64,000 nt of DNA from CAVWCQ01 sp963753545 (GCA_963753545.1 CAVWCQ010000011.1:434001-498000), one strand, 5' to 3'. Counted from the stretch's first letter, positions 35,338 to 46,992 are shown. Notes: generated by a model from the sequence alone, not told the origin. Numbers and translations are program-made.

Positions 35338-36480
35338 GAATATTGATTGTTGCCGACCTGCATCACCCGGAAGAACTGGCTCACGCCAATGCGGCGCTCA
35401 TTCCTGGCGAACTACCGCTCCTTTTCCCGCCATCGCAGGGGGCCTATTTTTGGACGCGCGCGCTTCGTAAACAGGGCCATACGGTTGAGGCTTTTGTGCG
35501 GAGCGATCCGGCTCTATTTGGCAAGCGCGCCAAACACCGCGAGAAGTTCACTGGCAGGTTCAGCCTGGGAATGGTTTCCACCGCACTCAGCGCGCGTTTG
35601 CCTCGTCTGCATCCCGACTTTCGCCTGCGAAATCAACGATTTATGGCGGTTGTTGAATCCTTCGCGCCCGACGTGATTCTTTCTAACGGGCGGCAACCGC
35701 GTTATCTTCCCGGAAACCATTGGCTCCATCAAAGCTAAGGTTGGCGCAACGATTGTTTATTTGAGCGGCGTATCCCCCATTGTGTTTTCCAATCCGATTG
35801 AGCGCGCAGCCGCACGGCTGTACGATCTCGTCATTGTCAACGACTTTTATCATGGTATCCAATGGCTGGAACTTGGCGCAGGGCGGGCCGAAGCGCTACC
35901 CCTGTCGGCCATTGATCCGGATTTTCACCATCCGTATGATCTGAGCGAGGACGAGCGCAAAGCTTATGCCTGTGAGGTCGGATTCGTCGGAACGCTGGTT
36001 CCCAATCATCTGTATGGGGAGCGGATCGCTGCGTTGGAAGCTTTGCGTGACTTTGACCTGGGCATCTGGAGCGTGCACGAAGTCCCGCCGTCCCTGCGCA
36101 AGTATTATCGCGGCCCGGCACTGGGCGAGCAGATGCTGCGCATCACCTGCGGATCGACGATTGCGCTCAATCCACACGGCGATTTTATGCGCTACGGCGG
36201 CAACATGCGACTGTTCGAGGCGTGCGGTGCCGGCGCGTTCCAGATCGCGGATGATCGGCCCGGCATCAAGGACTGGTTCACGGTGGGCGAACACCTTGTC
36301 ACCTACCGCGATCCCGATCATCTACGTGAACTGGTGCGCTATTACCTCGATCATCCCGTTGAACGGCAGCAGATCGCCGCAGCGGGACAGGCGCACGTCT
36401 GCGCCAATCACACTTATGATCAACGCATGGCCCGGCTGATGGGTTTGATTGAAGACATCGGAAAGAAGGCAGCACTATGA
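35334..36480 (+). CDS. CgeB-like glycosyltransferase (frameshift near 35700)
   Basis: The start at ATG 35334 is inside the previous stop. The N-part MRILIVADLHHPEELAHANA continues after one base near 35700 into VIFPETIGSIKAKVGATIVY and a C-terminal domain with GFVGTLVPNHLYGERIAAL, LNPHGDFMRYGGNMRLFEA and HLVTYRDPDHLRELVRYYL. This C-domain resembles the glycosyltransferase 'CgeB/Glyco_trans_1_2' group. It probably adds a sugar to the locus glycan. The stop overlaps the next start (ATGA). Confidence 0.75.
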
Positions 36481-37238
36481 GCAATCTCTACGATCAAACG
36501 CGCCAATCGTGGGAAGAAATCTGGGACAGCGCCAGCGTTCCTGCTGAACTGGAAGTCCTTAATGAGAAACGCACCGCCGAAACCCTTGGCGTTTATCCAG
36601 GCTACCTGCCGAAAGAGGGCATTATCCTGGAAGCGGGTTGCGGCCTGGGCGCGGTCCTGATCAAACTGCGTGAAATGGGCTTTCAGGTGATCGGGCTGGA
36701 CTATGCCGAAAACGCGCTGCATACGGCCCGCGCCTACGATCCGGGACTGAATTTGCAGGCGGGTGATGTCCACGCGCTGCCCTACCGGGACTGCTCACTG
36801 CACGGTTATTTGTCGTTCGGCGTGCTGGAACACTTTGAACATGGCGTTGGCCCCGCCCTGCGCGAGGCGAACCGCGTACTGGCCGAGGGTGGCGTCCTGG
36901 TTCTGACGATTCCCTACCCCAGCATTGTGCACAAGCTGGTCCATTTCAAGCGCCGCCTGCTAAAACAAGGCAGCCTCAACGACGAAGATTTTTACGAAAG
37001 CACCTACACACAGCACGATCTGCAAGCCGAACTGGAAAAAGCAGGGTTCGACGTGCTGCTGGTACGGCCAACCAGCCACAGTTTTACGCTGTGGGGGTTG
37101 GGTGGGCCGTTCCGCGCCAAAGGCTATTACCGCACGACACGGCTGGCGGATTGGCTGGGGGCACTCCTGAAGCGTGTTGCTCCCTGGCCATTTAATTTCA
37201 GCACCATGCTCATCGGGCGCAAGGCGCGGAACGTATGA
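36477..37238 (+). CDS. SAM-dependent methyltransferase, class I
   Basis: 253 residues. ILEAGCGLGAVLIKLREMGF is motif I, with IGLDYAENAL, AGDVHALPYRDCSLHGYLSF and the YxxH-containing C-terminus. It is a paralogous type of the methyltransferase at 34540 but not a close copy. Last gene of this plus-strand run; convergent with the GT39-like gene on the minus strand with no gap. Confidence 0.85.
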   Translation: MSNLYDQTRQSWEEIWDSASVPAELEVLNEKRTAETLGVYPGYLPKEGIILEAGCGLGAVLIKLREMGFQVIGLDYAENALHTARAYDPGLNLQAGDVHALPYRDCSLHGYLSFGVLEHFEHGVGPALREANRVLAEGGVLVLTIPYPSIVHKLVHFKRRLLKQGSLNDEDFYESTYTQHDLQAELEKAGFDVLLVRPTSHSFTLWGLGGPFRAKGYYRTTRLADWLGALLKRVAPWPFNFSTMLIGRKARNV

Positions 37239-38868
37239 TCACTTAACCGGACAGTTGGCCGGATTGCAGTAGATGATGATTTCCATTTGGTGCCAATAGC
37301 TGACATCATCCGGCGCGATTTTCTCAGCGGGCCAGTACCAGCGCTTAAATCGCGCCAGCTCGATCCACCGTGTCTTTAGAGTGTGCTGGATAGCACGCTC
37401 CCGTGCGATATCAATGGGATCTGATAGCGATGTGTTACGCAAAGCTGAGAGCGGGTAGGCATCTGAATAGATAATGATCTCTTCTCCAGCCTGAGATACC
37501 TGTTCATTTGTAGCTTCTCCACCATAGGTCTGCCTAATCTGGTAATCCAGCGGATCGATAGGGACGTTATACGGACCAAGCAGGTAGATCGATGAGCCGC
37601 GGGGAATGTGCGCATAAACCCACTCTTGTGCCTCCATTCGGTTATCTTTGGCAGCGATCCGGTGAGTAACCAGGATACTGAGTGTGGCGGGCCAGACCAA
37701 CACCAGCGCAGCAAGCACTATCAAACCTTTCGGCCCTATGATTTTTGATATCCAAACCATGCCATAAGCGGCGAACAAGGCGAGTGGGATCATCAGCGGG
37801 AATAGGAGATTGGCTTGGAGACGCGCTCCACCCAGGGCGATTACCGTGTAAATCACGATCAGCAGACCCAGGACAATGGCGATCCATCTATCCCGCCATT
37901 CCCGCCCCGATACTCCCATAACCAACCATCCCACAGCCGCCAAAAGTGCACCTAAGGGTCCGATCACAACCAGAGCCGTATAACACCAGTGGTAGCCGTA
38001 TGCTTCCCAGGTTGTATGAGCGGTAAAGCCTGGGCCGCCGCCGTTACGCTGATACCACTCCATAATCTGTCGGACCTGATCGATCACTTCTTGTGATACC
38101 AGGACAATTCCCGGATTGCCAAACGCAAATCCGACAGGAATTATCAGCCCTCCAAGGAGGACTAGAAAAAAACGGCGGTGCTTCCACCACGCGGTGAGCA
38201 TTGCAAACCCAAAAACTATCCCAACCACTACTGCGTTATAGCGTGCGGCTCCTGTCAGCCCAACCAAAAGCCCGCCAGTGGCATAAATCACTCCGAGATG
38301 GAGTTGGAAACGATTTCTGAGGATCATGACACTGACCCACAACACGGCGGCAGCGCAGCATATTGGTTTCCGCGTTGGGCGTGGCGTAATGAGCATGCTG
38401 TACAGTTAGCGGTGACAGACCGATCAATAAAGCAGCGATCAAACCTGTTTTACGCCCAAAAGCCGAGCGCCCAGTCGCGAAGACCAGGGCGACGGTCAGC
38501 AGCGAATAGAGCGCAGACATCAAACGAGCCACAACGTACAACTGAAATGGAGCGATCTCACGATCGGAATACTCGGGGTGAAAGGGCAGCTTCTGCGCAC
38601 CCATCAGCTGGAACAAGTACCGATTGGTATATATGTTCAGCGGTGGGTTGTGATAATAGTGCGGGTTCCAACTCTTCGTGTGCAGCATGCGATAGGTAAT
38701 GCCCACATAGGCGAACTCATCTGGATGATATACCGTTTGTCCGTTCAGCCACGCTCGTTGCTGAATTGATGGGTTGTATTGAGGCCGAGGATAACCAGCC
38801 GCCGCGCCTGCACTGTAAAGCGCCATCAGAATCAGGAACAGAGCGATCCAGATCGTTTTTTGCCGCAC
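37239..38868 (-). CDS. GT39-like membrane glycosyltransferase (frameshift near 38360)
   Basis: The N-part (ATG 38868) has TM1 TIWIALFLILMALYSAGAA, then a long loop with VYHPDEFAYVGITYRML, matching the substrate-binding Asp-Glu of ArnT/PMT enzymes, and LTVQHAHYATPNAETNML. A one-base change near 38360 joins it to the long C-part with eight or so TM helices and a soluble end (HIPRGSSIYLLGPYNVP onward). Total about 540 residues. It is transcribed opposite to its neighbours. Confidence 0.78.
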
Positions 38869-39007
38869 GATTGTTTCTCCGCACCGTTCACGTATTTGCT
38901 CTCAGCATTATAGCTTAATCTTGACCATTGTCAGCCCCACGCCGGGTTATCGTCCGTTCTCAGCGCTGTTATTTTGCGCTATACTCCCCGCGGAGGATTT
39001 CGAGAAT

Positions 39008-39856
39008 ATGAAACTCAGTACGGTGATCTGCAACTACAACACGCGGGGTGAATTAGCCCGCGTCCTGCCCTCTTTGCTGCGGCAGGATGTCGAGAGCCAC
39101 CAGATCATCGTTGTGGATAACGCCTCATCTGATGGCAGCGCCGCCCTGGTGCGAGAACAGTTTCCCGACGTGCGGTTGATCGAATCGGGCGCGAACCTGT
39201 GGTACAGCGGCGGCAACAACCTGGGCTTCCGTTCCGCCGAGGGTGATTATGTGCTGATCCTCAATGCCGACACGGTGATTCCCCCTGGCGCGCTGGCAAC
39301 AATGGCCCAGTATCTGGACCATCATCGGGAAGTGGGCGCGATCACATCGCGCATGACATTTGCCGATGGCCGCGTGCAGCGCATCTGTTCGCGTTTTAAT
39401 CGCTACAGCGATCTGATGCTGGCCTACACAGTGCTGGGCATGCTGCTCCCCTGGCTGCGCATCCGGCGCACCCGAGAAATGTGGTACGCGGAGTGGGATC
39501 GCAACTCGACACGGGCAGTCGAAGTCGCGCCGGGATCGTGCCTGATGGTCCGGCGAGCCATCCTGGAACAAATTGGCGGGTTTGACGAACGGCTCAAGCT
39601 GTTTTTCACCGATGACGATCTCTGCCGCCGCATCATTGGCAGCGGCTGCACCATTCACTATCTGGGGGAGGTCACCATTCTGCACGACGAACACGCCAGC
39701 CTGAACAAAGTGCCACTCATCACGACCCGCGTCTATTTTGAAGACCTGATCACCTACACAAAGATTTATTTTGGCAGGACCGCGGCGCTGGTCCTGATCG
39801 CGCTGACATGGCCGACCCGAACCGCGATGCAGATCAAACTGCGGTGGAAACGATGA
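39008..39856 (+). CDS. Glycosyltransferase family 2
   Basis: The start at ATG 39008 follows GGAGG; the in-frame ATG at 38921 lacks support. MKLSTVICNYNTRGELARVL, IIVVDNASSDGSAAL, SGGNNLGFRSAEGDYVLILN and the DDDL motif give a rhamnosyltransferase-like GT2 enzyme. The C-terminal segment has an amphipathic or membrane-associated helix. ATGA overlap with the next gene. Confidence 0.88.
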   Translation: MKLSTVICNYNTRGELARVLPSLLRQDVESHQIIVVDNASSDGSAALVREQFPDVRLIESGANLWYSGGNNLGFRSAEGDYVLILNADTVIPPGALATMAQYLDHHREVGAITSRMTFADGRVQRICSRFNRYSDLMLAYTVLGMLLPWLRIRRTREMWYAEWDRNSTRAVEVAPGSCLMVRRAILEQIGGFDERLKLFFTDDDLCRRIIGSGCTIHYLGEVTILHDEHASLNKVPLITTRVYFEDLITYTKIYFGRTAALVLIALTWPTRTAMQIKLRWKR

Positions 39857-42516
39857 GAAAGATCGAATCGGGCTGGTTTTTAGCCGCCCTGCTGCCTCTG
39901 ATCGGAATTACCGCTTCGCTCGGTCACGGCATTCTTCATACCGCCGACGGGCCGCTGCACGTTCACCGTATCCAGGCCATGTCGATCATGCTCTCGAACG
40001 GCAATTTATGGCCGCGCTGGGTCCCCTATTTCCATCTTGGTCTGGGATATCCCATTTTTAACTATTACCCACCGGGCGTTTTTTACCTGGGCGGGCTGCT
40101 GGGCCTGATCGGGATTGAGGCCGCGACCGCGTTCATCATCATTTCCGCATTGGCCTGGATTCTCGGTTCAGTGGGCATGTATGCGCTGGCCCGATCTTTT
40201 TTGCCGGGCAAAGCGGCGCTGCTGGCGGTGGCGCTGTGGGCCTACGCCCCGTCGCGGATTTACGAGGTGTGGGATCAGGGCAGTCTGCCGCAGATGATGT
40301 CGGCGGCGCTGCTGCCCTGGCTGCTCTTTGCCCTGGCGCGGATGGCGGCCCGTCCCTCTCGCCGGATGGCAGCGTTAATCGCCGTGTCGCTGGCGGGGAT
40401 CATCCTGACCCACATTCCGATTGCTTATATCTCCGGCCTCTATGCCGCGCCCGCAGCCGTGATCCTGCCCTGGTGGGCCACGCGGGACCAGCCGCGAACA
40501 TTTTTCAAGCGGTTCATCCCTACTGCTGGCGGACTGCTGCTGGGGGGATGCCTTGCGGCGATCTTTCTGCTGCCAATGGCCCTGGAACTGCACTATGTGG
40601 GCGCATCCACCAACAACGACGAGCGGGACTACTTCATCAACTATTTCGACACCACCGTTTTGATGCCAACGGATGTCTTCGCCCAGCCGCGCCCATTCGA
40701 TCTGACCGACCTCAAATTTGATCTGCCCACCACATTGGGCCTGGTTGGCGGTGTATTGAGTTTGTTTGGTGTGGTGGGTCTGCTCAAAAAGGGTAAATAC
40801 GGCATCGCCGCTATCCTGGTGATCGCCCTGTTGTTCACGATCCTGATGCTGTTAGAAGTCTCGCTGGACATATGGCTCACCATTCCCTTTTTCCGCCAGC
40901 TTCGTTATCCAGAGCGTTTTTTGCGCATGGGATCCGTCTTTGTCGCTCTGCTCGGCGGATCGTCGTTGCTGCTGGTGCCCAAACGCTGGGAAAACTGGGG
41001 ACTGGCGGCTGCCCTGCTGCTGGTGATCGGCGCGTCTCTGCCTCTGCAATATGGCAAGCCGGGTACGATCCGGATGGAGCATCTGACCGCCCTGGACGAA
41101 ATCCAATTCGAGTATGCAACGCGGGTTTGGGGCACAACCAGTTATGATGAGTTCGACCCCAACTGGGGCCAGGACATTTACCGCCCCGGTGAAGTGCCGG
41201 AACCGGACCAGTACAAAACCGATCCGCTGCGGCTTGTCGCTTTCCGGCTGGATGTCATCCAGCAATATCCAACTCTGAACGCCACTGAGAGCGACTTATC
41301 AACGATCCACGTCACCACAACCGAGCAGCGCCCGGTGCGCTTCCACCAGTATTATTTCCCTGGCTGGAAGGCAACACTCGATGGTAAGCCCGTTCGAGTT
41401 TATGCCGATGAGCAATGGGGGCTGATCACGATTGATGTGCCAGAGGGCGAGCACACGATCAGACTGCACTACGGTGGAACAGCGGCGCAAAAAGCCGGGA
41501 CCGCCGTCACGCTGGGCAGTTTAGGCATTCTCCTGGTGCTGGTCGTCCCATTCCGCAAAGCAGCGGCGGTGCATGAGGATACTGCCCGAATAGGATATCG
41601 AGCAGCTATGGTGATGGGATGCGCCATCATCCTATTCGCCCTAACCAACCGCCTCTATATCATGCCCAAAACGCACTGGCTCCGTTACCAGTCGCCGCCG
41701 GACAAGCCTGCCGCTATGGAAAGCCCCGTCCACCAGAAGTTTGGCGACGACCTTGAACTGCTGGGCTATACGCTCAACGATGAGGAAGTGGCCCCAGGCG
41801 ATTGGATGACGGTAACACTTTTCTGGCGTCCACAGCATGCACTGACCGCCCAATATCGCCCTATCGTTCAACTCGTCAACCTCTCGCTGACCGAGGCATG
41901 GGCAGTCAGCGAACCTGCAGAACCCGGCGGCGGCAGCACTGTGGGACATACGCCGGACCGCTTTTTCTCGGATATACACCGTTTTAAGGTGCAGGATAAC
42001 GCCCCCCCTTATGTGGGCCATCTCAGCATTCAAATGGTGAATGTCGAAACGGGCGAACCGCTCCACCTGCCAGATGGCTCGGACCGTCTGCTGCTGACCC
42101 CGGTGATCCGCGTGCGCGGGACCGGAGAGACAGCCCGCCAGCGACTCGACTATCAGGTAGGGGATGTTGCCCAACTGCGCTGCGCATCCGTCGAACAGCA
42201 GGGAGATCAGGTTGTGATCGATCTGTACTGGCATGTTCTCGGCCCAGCAGACCGGGATTACACCGTCTTTGTTCATGGGTTAGACGAGCAAGGTACGATG
42301 GTGGCGCAAAACGATGGGCCGCCGCTCAACGGCAATTACCCCACAAGCTTCTGGCAGCGCGGGCAAAATCTCGTCGACCGCCATACGTTACCCGCCGGTG
42401 TTCAAACAATCGAGATTGGGCTGTATACCCCTGACGCGGGAAGGCTGGCTGTCATTCACGATGGTAAGCCTGCCAGCATTCACCTTCCGGTAAAGAGTAC
42501 CGAATGTCACCCATAA
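39853..42516 (+). CDS. Large YfhO/GT-C-like membrane protein with extracytoplasmic C-domain
   Basis: The start at ATG 39853 overlaps the previous stop. 887 residues: an N-terminal membrane domain of about 12 TM helices (WFLAALLPLIGITASLGHG, HTADGPLHVHRIQAMSIM, PIFNYYPPGVFYLGGLLG). A beta-rich domain follows (FHQYYFPGWKATLDGKP, DVPEGEHTIRLHYGG), then another TM and a second soluble domain (about residues 630-887). The fold is that of GT-C-type lipid-linked sugar transferases; the acceptor is unknown. Its end overlaps the next start by 13 nt. Confidence 0.72.
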   Translation: MRKIESGWFLAALLPLIGITASLGHGILHTADGPLHVHRIQAMSIMLSNGNLWPRWVPYFHLGLGYPIFNYYPPGVFYLGGLLGLIGIEAATAFIIISALAWILGSVGMYALARSFLPGKAALLAVALWAYAPSRIYEVWDQGSLPQMMSAALLPWLLFALARMAARPSRRMAALIAVSLAGIILTHIPIAYISGLYAAPAAVILPWWATRDQPRTFFKRFIPTAGGLLLGGCLAAIFLLPMALELHYVGASTNNDERDYFINYFDTTVLMPTDVFAQPRPFDLTDLKFDLPTTLGLVGGVLSLFGVVGLLKKGKYGIAAILVIALLFTILMLLEVSLDIWLTIPFFRQLRYPERFLRMGSVFVALLGGSSLLLVPKRWENWGLAAALLLVIGASLPLQYGKPGTIRMEHLTALDEIQFEYATRVWGTTSYDEFDPNWGQDIYRPGEVPEPDQYKTDPLRLVAFRLDVIQQYPTLNATESDLSTIHVTTTEQRPVRFHQYYFPGWKATLDGKPVRVYADEQWGLITIDVPEGEHTIRLHYGGTAAQKAGTAVTLGSLGILLVLVVPFRKAAAVHEDTARIGYRAAMVMGCAIILFALTNRLYIMPKTHWLRYQSPPDKPAAMESPVHQKFGDDLELLGYTLNDEEVAPGDWMTVTLFWRPQHALTAQYRPIVQLVNLSLTEAWAVSEPAEPGGGSTVGHTPDRFFSDIHRFKVQDNAPPYVGHLSIQMVNVETGEPLHLPDGSDRLLLTPVIRVRGTGETARQRLDYQVGDVAQLRCASVEQQGDQVVIDLYWHVLGPADRDYTVFVHGLDEQGTMVAQNDGPPLNGNYPTSFWQRGQNLVDRHTLPAGVQTIEIGLYTPDAGRLAVIHDGKPASIHLPVKSTECHP

Positions 42517-44445
42517 ATCATTTTTCCTCGCGCGATAAGACTGTTTTGCTGTTTATTCTCGCCCTGGCCCTGTTCACGCGAGTTGGGAGCATCGGGATCA
42601 GCGAATTTCGCCACGATGAGGCGACGCTGTCGTTACTGGCACAGGATATGGTGCATCAAGGCGACATCCCCCTGACCGGGATGAATTCGTCGGTTGGCGT
42701 GCCCAATTCACCTGTCACCGTGTATGTGATGGCTGTTCCCTACGCAATTGTGGACAATCCCCTGTTTGCCAATCTGTTTATTGCACTCCTTAACGTGGCA
42801 GGTGTGGCGATGCTCTGGCTGTTGGCGCAGCGCTATCTCAACCGCACGATTGCCTTTGTCGGCGGGCTGAGTTATGCGCTAAATCCCTGGGCGATCCTCT
42901 ACAGCCGCAAAATCTGGGCGCAGGATTTTCATACGCCGTTTATCCTGTTGGCCTTTCTGCTGGGGTTTTACGGATTTATCGAAGGCAAGCGGTGGGCACA
43001 GATTTTATGTTTGCCCGTGTTGATCGCTGCCCTGCAAATTCACTTCGCGGCATGGGCGCTGCTGCCCCTCTATGGATACCTGCTGCTCATCGGGTACCGG
43101 ACTATCAACTGGCCGTCGCTGCTGATCAGTTTTCTGATCGCCGCCTCAACGCTGGTTCCGTTTTACCTGGGTATCTCGCAGGTGTACGATGAAGACCCGA
43201 ACCGCATCGAGAATGCCCTGAACGGTTCAAAGGAGAAACGGAAACTCAGCAGCGCCGCGCTGGACGAAACATTCCAATTTGCGGAAGGATTCCGGCTCAA
43301 GCCAGAGCATTTATCCTCTGAGCCGCAGGATTATCTAACTACCGACAAGCCACTGCCCCTACCCTGGACACTTGTTCTTGGGCTAACTTTGCTGGGACTG
43401 GTCGGAACGGTGGCGGTCTGCGGTTTTAAGCGGGGTGGGTTTGTCGTGCTGTGGGCGATTGTCCCGATTGCCGTTTTTTCGGTGACCTGGACCAAAATCT
43501 ACGAACATTATTTTATAGCCAGCATCCCGGCGTTTGCACTGCTCACCGGGGGCGGCACCGTCTGGTTATTGCGCGGTTTACGACGGCTGCATATCCCCCG
43601 GCTGGTACAGAGCACCGCCCTGGCCGGATTGGGAATGGTCTTTGTGCTGCAAAGTGTCTATTGGCTCGATCTCCTGCACGACGTAGACCGCACCTACACC
43701 AGCAGTTTTGGGACTCCTTTGCACTATCTGCTCGATGTGCGCGGGCGGATTGATCACGAAGAGGACGTCATTGTGATCAGCGATGACTACCGCATCCGTT
43801 ATGACCAGGAGGCATCGATCTGGTCGTCGATGTTATACCAGTCGGCCCGCTGCGTGCGCATGATAGGCGGCAGCGGCTTTGCTCTGCTCCCGGATCATCC
43901 CTTTAGCGTCCTGATCGCCCCGGATGCTCCCGAAAATCCCGTGCAGAATCTGTATCAGACGGATCAATCCTGTGACTTTTTCACTGCGGGCCAATGAGGG
44001 AGCCTACACCCTCTATTCCTTCAAAGAAGGACCCGATCGTTTTGGCCCGCCCATGACAGCCATTCCGCCTGTCCGGTTCGACAACGGGGCAACGCTTGTC
44101 GGATACGCGCTGGACCTGAACTGGATGTACCTGGAATGGCGGCTGCCGCGGTCGGCACATCCCGACACAGACTACCAATATTCCGGGCAGTTTCTGGACG
44201 AGAACGGCGAGAAGATCGGGCAGCGTGACGCCAGTTTTTTGCCCAGCCGCTATTGGTGCCAGGGCGACAGGTTGATCACCTGGATTGATATTACGCTGCC
44301 CGACAGCACCGTAACCCTGCGCGCCAGTATGTACCATCTGGACGAAGTGACGGGCGGATGGACCAAAAGTTTTGTGGTGAATGAACAGGGCCAACAAACC
44401 GCCGCCTGGATTGATATTCCCCTGGGTGATTTTTATGGCGACTAA
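42504..44445 (+). CDS. GT39-like membrane glycosyltransferase (frameshift near 43980)
   Basis: MSPINHFSSRDKTVLLFILA begins an ArnT/PMT-like protein with the luminal motif EFRHDEATLSLLAQDMV (Asp-Glu) and about ten TM helices. The frame ends at 43997, but one base near 43980 joins it to RANEGAYTLYSFKEGPDRFG, a beta-rich C-terminal domain ending at 44445. The apparent separate frame starting near 43924 is therefore not an independent gene. Overlaps the next start by 11 nt. Confidence 0.75.
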
Positions 44446-45595
44446 GCGCAATCTACTCTTTATTTCGGCGTATACAGGGCTGGGCGGCGGCGAGAGCGTC
44501 CAACTGAACCTGATGGGGGCGCTGGACCGGGATCGCTGGGCGCTGCATCTTGTCTGCCCGCGTGAAGGACAACTTCCCGACGCAGCCGCCCGTCAGATCG
44601 GCGTCACCGTTCATATTCTGCCCTACCGGGGTATCACGACATGGTTCTGGCCCGCCCTGTGGCAGCGCTTCCCAATAAGCAATAAACTGGCGGGTCTGCT
44701 GCGCCGCCTCGATATTCACGCGGTCCACAGTGATTACCATTCCCTGCCGTTTGCTGTCGCGGCGGGACGGCAGGCTGGCAATATCCCGGTCATCTGGAAC
44801 GCGATGGGCTGGTGGTTCCCCATTAGACCCTGGCAGCGGCAGTTCTTCCGCCATGACGTGCCGCAGATCATCGCCATCACGCGCGCCGTGCGGGATCGCT
44901 GGCTGGGTGATCCGCCGCTGTTCGCGCCTGAACGGATTCCGGTGCTGGTCCCCGGCGTCGATCCCGAAAAATTCCATCCAGGCGTCGATGGTTCTGCGGT
45001 GCGCGGGAAAATAGGAATCGGGCCGGATGTGCCGCTGGTCGCCATGATCGCCCGCTTCCAACAGGTGAAGGGGCACGACCTATTTTTGGAGATGGCGAAG
45101 CGCGTGCTGGCAGAGATACCGGAAGTGCGATTTGCCGCCGCCGGAGAAAATGTCTTTAATGTCTCCAAAGACGAGACCTACAAACTCAGTATTCTCGAGA
45201 CCACCCGCGCCGATCCAACCCTGGACCGGGCCGTAACCTATCTCGGTTTTTGGGAAGATGCACGGCAAGTGATCGCTGCCGCCGATGTGATCGTTTGCCC
45301 GTCGCGCTTCGAATCGCTGGGAATGGTTCACCTGGAAACCATGGCGATGGCCCGGCCAATCGTCAGCATGAACAACGGCGGTCCAGCAGAAACAGTGGTC
45401 GATGGTCTGACAGGCTGCCTTGTATCGCCGGAAGACCCGGCGGCACTGGCGGAGCGCGTGGTGGCCTTGCTGCGCGACCCGGCGCGACGTTCCCAGATGG
45501 GCGCGGCAGGGCGGCAGCACGTGCTCGATCATTTCACCGCCCAGCATTACGCCGAGCAGTTTTCCGAGGTCGTGACCCAGTTGATCGAACAGTAA
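44435..45595 (+). CDS. Glycosyltransferase family 4
   Basis: ATG 44435 (MATKRNLLFISAYTGLGGGE) begins a GT-B enzyme of 386 residues. The C-domain has VAMIARFQQVKGHDLFLEMA and the EX7E region RFESLGMVHLETMAMARPIV with NGGPAETVVDG. The frame is intact. It starts inside the C-terminus of the GT39-like gene and ends the ATGA-linked run that begins at 39008. Confidence 0.87.
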   Translation: MATKRNLLFISAYTGLGGGESVQLNLMGALDRDRWALHLVCPREGQLPDAAARQIGVTVHILPYRGITTWFWPALWQRFPISNKLAGLLRRLDIHAVHSDYHSLPFAVAAGRQAGNIPVIWNAMGWWFPIRPWQRQFFRHDVPQIIAITRAVRDRWLGDPPLFAPERIPVLVPGVDPEKFHPGVDGSAVRGKIGIGPDVPLVAMIARFQQVKGHDLFLEMAKRVLAEIPEVRFAAAGENVFNVSKDETYKLSILETTRADPTLDRAVTYLGFWEDARQVIAAADVIVCPSRFESLGMVHLETMAMARPIVSMNNGGPAETVVDGLTGCLVSPEDPAALAERVVALLRDPARRSQMGAAGRQHVLDHFTAQHYAEQFSEVVTQLIEQ

Positions 45596-45774
45596 GGCAC
45601 TTTTTCCCCTAAAATTCAACTTTGTTCAACTTTGAAGGAGTGTTTTTTGAGCAGATTGGGTCTATGCTAAGGGAACCACCACAACAGCAAAGTGGTCAAT
45701 TGTTTTTTCGAAAAGTTTGTTCAATGAGAGCTAACTCATCTGAAAAAGTGCCTGAATATATTGGAATTTAAATT

Positions 45775-46992
45775 ATGCTCGATCTGCTACTGATTTCCCG
45801 CTGCCCGCCGTTTCCACTCTATCACGGCGACAGGCTGATTCCCTATCATCTGGCGCGCGAACTCTCGGCGCGGCGCTACCAGATCAGCCTGCTGGCTTTT
45901 TACCAGCAGCCCGAAGATATTGCCGAGGTGCCGCGCTATTCCCGTTTTTTCAAAAGCGTCACGCTCATTCGGGAGCCAAAGCGGTCCATGCGCAGCTACT
46001 GGCAGCGCTACCGCCAGCCCGGCCAGCGTTTCCCCACCTGCGCCGAGGATAGCTGGTCGCCGGAGATGTGGCAGACCATCCAGAAGGCGCTCCAGACACA
46101 GCGCTGTGACGCAGTCCATGTTTTTGGCGGTGTCCAGGTCTACGAATATTTCCCGCTCATCCGCCACTATCCGAACGTGATTGTTCCTTACGAATCCTAC
46201 AGCCTGTGGCTGGAACGGGCCGTTCAGGAAGAGCTTCGCCGCATACCGCGCTGGAACAAAGAAATGCAGCACCGCATCACCTCCAGTTATGAAAGCTGGA
46301 TGTTCAGCCATTATGATCGCGTGGTGGTGCTGACAGACCGCGACGCCCGCGCGCTGCGTTCGCTCAACCCGGAGACGCCTGCCATCGCGATTCCCAATGG
46401 CGTGGATATCGACTATTTCACGCCAACGGGCTACGAACCCGACGAACCTGCCCTCCTGTTTACCGGCAATTATGACTATGCACCCAACCTGGATGCAGGG
46501 CTGCGGCTTGCGCGTGATATCTTCCCGCGCGTGAAGGCGGCTGTGCCGGAGGCGCGGCTGTACCTGATCGGGGGCAACCCACCACCCGACCTTCGAGCCT
46601 ACGCCTCGCCCGATATCGAGATCACCGGGCGCGTGCCGGATCTGCGGCCCTATTACGAACTCTCCACCATTTTTGTCAGCCCGCTGCGGCTGGGCGCAGG
46701 TATCAAAAACAAGATTCTTGAAGCGATGGCGATGGGCAAGCCGATTGTCGCCACACCCCTGAGCTGCGACGGCATCCCGGCGCTGCATGGGCAGAATGTG
46801 CTGATCGCCCAGACCGACGAGGAATTGGCGAAAAACGCGATTCTGCTGCTCAAAAACGCGAAGCTGCGCGAGATTATGATCAGGAGCGGGCGGCAGTTGG
46901 TCGAGCAGCAGTTCACCTGGGCGCACGTGGCGGACCTCTATGAAGACCTCTATCTGCAAATCATCAAGGAACACAAAGAGCGCGGCGGGTAA
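45775..46992 (+). CDS. Glycosyltransferase family 4, TIGR03087-like
   Basis: 405 residues, frame intact. LLISRCPPFPLYHGDRLIPY resembles the N-terminus of sugar transferases of the exopolysaccharide/PEP-CTERM-associated type. The C-domain contains LLFTGNYDYAPNLDAGLRLA, VSPLRLGAGIKNKILEAMAM and KPIVATPLSCDGI. The 180-nt gap before it has no clear ribosome-binding site; ATG 45775 is chosen because LDLLLISRCPP is the conserved start. Confidence 0.8.
   Translation: MLDLLLISRCPPFPLYHGDRLIPYHLARELSARRYQISLLAFYQQPEDIAEVPRYSRFFKSVTLIREPKRSMRSYWQRYRQPGQRFPTCAEDSWSPEMWQTIQKALQTQRCDAVHVFGGVQVYEYFPLIRHYPNVIVPYESYSLWLERAVQEELRRIPRWNKEMQHRITSSYESWMFSHYDRVVVLTDRDARALRSLNPETPAIAIPNGVDIDYFTPTGYEPDEPALLFTGNYDYAPNLDAGLRLARDIFPRVKAAVPEARLYLIGGNPPPDLRAYASPDIEITGRVPDLRPYYELSTIFVSPLRLGAGIKNKILEAMAMGKPIVATPLSCDGIPALHGQNVLIAQTDEELAKNAILLLKNAKLREIMIRSGRQLVEQQFTWAHVADLYEDLYLQIIKEHKERGG

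Noticed and set aside
43924..44445. Independent gene at 43924-44445
   Set aside because: Its sequence continues the GT39-like protein after a one-base shift near 43980, and it has no start or ribosome-binding site of its own.
45596..45774. tRNA or small RNA in the 179-nt gap before the GT4 gene
   Set aside because: No cloverleaf or terminator was seen; it contains only short inverted repeats such as ACCAC/GTGGT and AT-rich sequence.
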